Shown here piece by piece: positions 6,489 to 7,064 of a DNA stretch of 7,064 nt (positions are counted from its first letter, which is position 1; each line of letters starts with the position of its first letter). Made by a program: the position numbers and the translations under genes. The stretch comes from Bacteroidota bacterium (GTDB lineage Bacteria > Bacteroidota > Bacteroidia > Bacteroidales > Rikenellaceae). Below the pieces are notes generated by a model. It saw nothing but the letters and a program-made list of their open reading frames with translations, ran no database searches and was not told the DNA's origin. The DNA is taken from positions 1 through 7,064 of the forward strand of contig JAEZTA010000157.1 of NCBI GenBank assembly GCA_023443765.1, read 5' to 3'.

Positions 6489-6496
6489 TATCTTTA
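6489..6496 (+). promoter_or_regulatory. Probable -7 promoter box of the second beta-barrel gene
   Basis: TATCTTTA differs from TAnnTTTG only at the last base and sits 48 bases before the ATG at 6545, similar to the spacing seen at the other promoters here. The leader contains a small hairpin, CCGTT (6502-6506) with AACGG (6512-6516) around a 5-base loop, and then an AT-rich tract ACACTTAATTAACT up to the start. No clear -33 element is visible. Confidence 0.45.
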
Positions 6497-6544
6497 ACGT
6501 ACCGTTCGAAAAACGGCTAAAATTAACCTCACACTTAATTAACT

Positions 6545-7064
6545 ATGAAAAAAACACTCCTTCTTCTGACGGCGCTTCTGTTGGCAGGCGCAGCTTTGGC
6601 GCAAAACTACGAAAAGAACATCCTGGGCGTACGCGCCGGTTTGAATTTATCGAGCCTCTCGATTTCCGGAGGAGGCCTGTCGATAAGCACCGACTCGCGG
6701 GCCGCATTCCATGTCGCCGTGGTCGATCAGATCCTGCTCTGCAACAAACTGCCGTTCTACCTCGAAACAGGCCTTGCATTTTCCAGCCGTGGCGGTAAGG
6801 TCGACGGCATGAGTTTTCGTCCCTCCTACCTGCAGATTCCCGTGCTGGTAAACTACCACTTCAACATCAAGGACATCGTCACGATCCAGCCGTTCGCAGG
6901 CCTTTACTATGGATTCGGCATCGGCGGCAAAATAAAAATCGGCGACGAGAAGGGCGATATCTTCGGAGACGAAGGCGGGTTGAAACGCTCCGACCTGGGC
7001 GTGCGTCTGGGCGCCGGCGTCGTCTGGAACCGCATCTATTTCGGGCTGGGCTACGACATCGGTT
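6545..7064 (+). CDS. Outer-membrane beta-barrel protein, PorT-like (second copy, 3' truncated)
   Basis: The frame from ATG 6545 runs open to the right edge, giving 173 complete codons. It starts with the signal peptide MKKTLLLLTALLLAGAALAQ, likely cleaved after A-L-A at residue 19. The mature part is clearly a paralog of the preceding gene: YEKNILGVRAGLNLS against YEKNILGIRAGVNVS, YLQIPVLVNYHF against YLQVPLLINYHF, VTIQPFAGLYYGFGIGG against VTIQPFAGVYGGIGVRG, and RIYFGLGYDIG against RIYLGINYDIG. The copies differ most in the predicted extracellular loops, for example SISGGGLSIST (39-49) and KIGDEKGDIFGDEGG (131-145). By alignment with the first copy, roughly 40 residues including the terminal strand are missing beyond the edge. 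It has its own promoter-like sequence and lies behind a terminator, so it is probably expressed separately. Specific function is unknown. Confidence 0.88.
   Translation, partial: MKKTLLLLTALLLAGAALAQNYEKNILGVRAGLNLSSLSISGGGLSISTDSRAAFHVAVVDQILLCNKLPFYLETGLAFSSRGGKVDGMSFRPSYLQIPVLVNYHFNIKDIVTIQPFAGLYYGFGIGGKIKIGDEKGDIFGDEGGLKRSDLGVRLGAGVVWNRIYFGLGYDIG

Noticed and set aside
6445..6798. A 117-codon plus-strand frame over the promoter and start of the second beta-barrel gene
   Set aside because: It runs through the non-coding gap and is out of frame with the paralog that starts at 6545, whose signal peptide and similarity to the preceding gene settle the reading frame.
1..7064. Search by eye for CRISPR repeats, insertion sequences, integrases, tRNA or rRNA genes, and defence genes
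   Set aside because: Nothing of this kind was seen: no spaced direct repeats of CRISPR size, no transposase or integrase motifs, and nearly all the sequence is accounted for by ordinary genes.

Overview
The window looks like chromosomal DNA from a GC-rich member of the Bacteroidota. The gut genus Alistipes (Rikenellaceae) is the best guess, made from memory of the family rather than from a search. Four things point this way: TAnnTTTG-type -7 promoter boxes upstream of several genes, AT-rich leaders without Shine-Dalgarno sequences, small outer-membrane beta-barrel proteins of the PorT-like type, and an enolase with Bacteroidota-like wording. Coding DNA is clearly GC-rich, while the intergenic promoters drop to AT-rich.

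Layout, left to right. (1) Positions 1-2443 (+) hold the end of an EmrA/HlyD-type membrane fusion protein, cut by the left edge, and then a complete 14-helix EmrB-like MFS transporter 4 bases later. Together they form the inner-membrane and periplasmic parts of a tripartite drug or small-molecule efflux pump; no TolC-like partner is in view. (2) Positions 2444-2657 are a 214-base non-coding gap with a weak terminator candidate, a -7 box and short TACAA-type repeats. (3) Positions 2658-2885 (+) encode a 75-residue single-cluster iron-sulfur protein of the YjdI/Fer4_19 type. (4) Two strong hairpins lie between it and the convergent enolase gene eno (2994-4295, -). (5) Positions 4296-4492 are a divergent promoter region with one -7 box facing each way. 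(6) Positions 4493-5677 (+) encode a CPA-type cation/proton antiporter, followed 11 bases later by a secreted PorT-like outer-membrane beta-barrel protein (5689-6339). (7) After a terminator and a new promoter-like region comes a second, paralogous beta-barrel gene (6545 onward), cut by the right edge.

Most of this is ordinary core genome: efflux, glycolysis, ion homeostasis and envelope. I see no mobile element, CRISPR array, phage gene, tRNA or rRNA, and no convincing undescribed multi-gene system. The points most worth a second look are the tandem pair of beta-barrel paralogs and the coupling of the first one to the antiporter, the orphan three-cysteine-plus-histidine Fe-S protein with repeats in its leader, and the paired hairpins between the two convergent genes.
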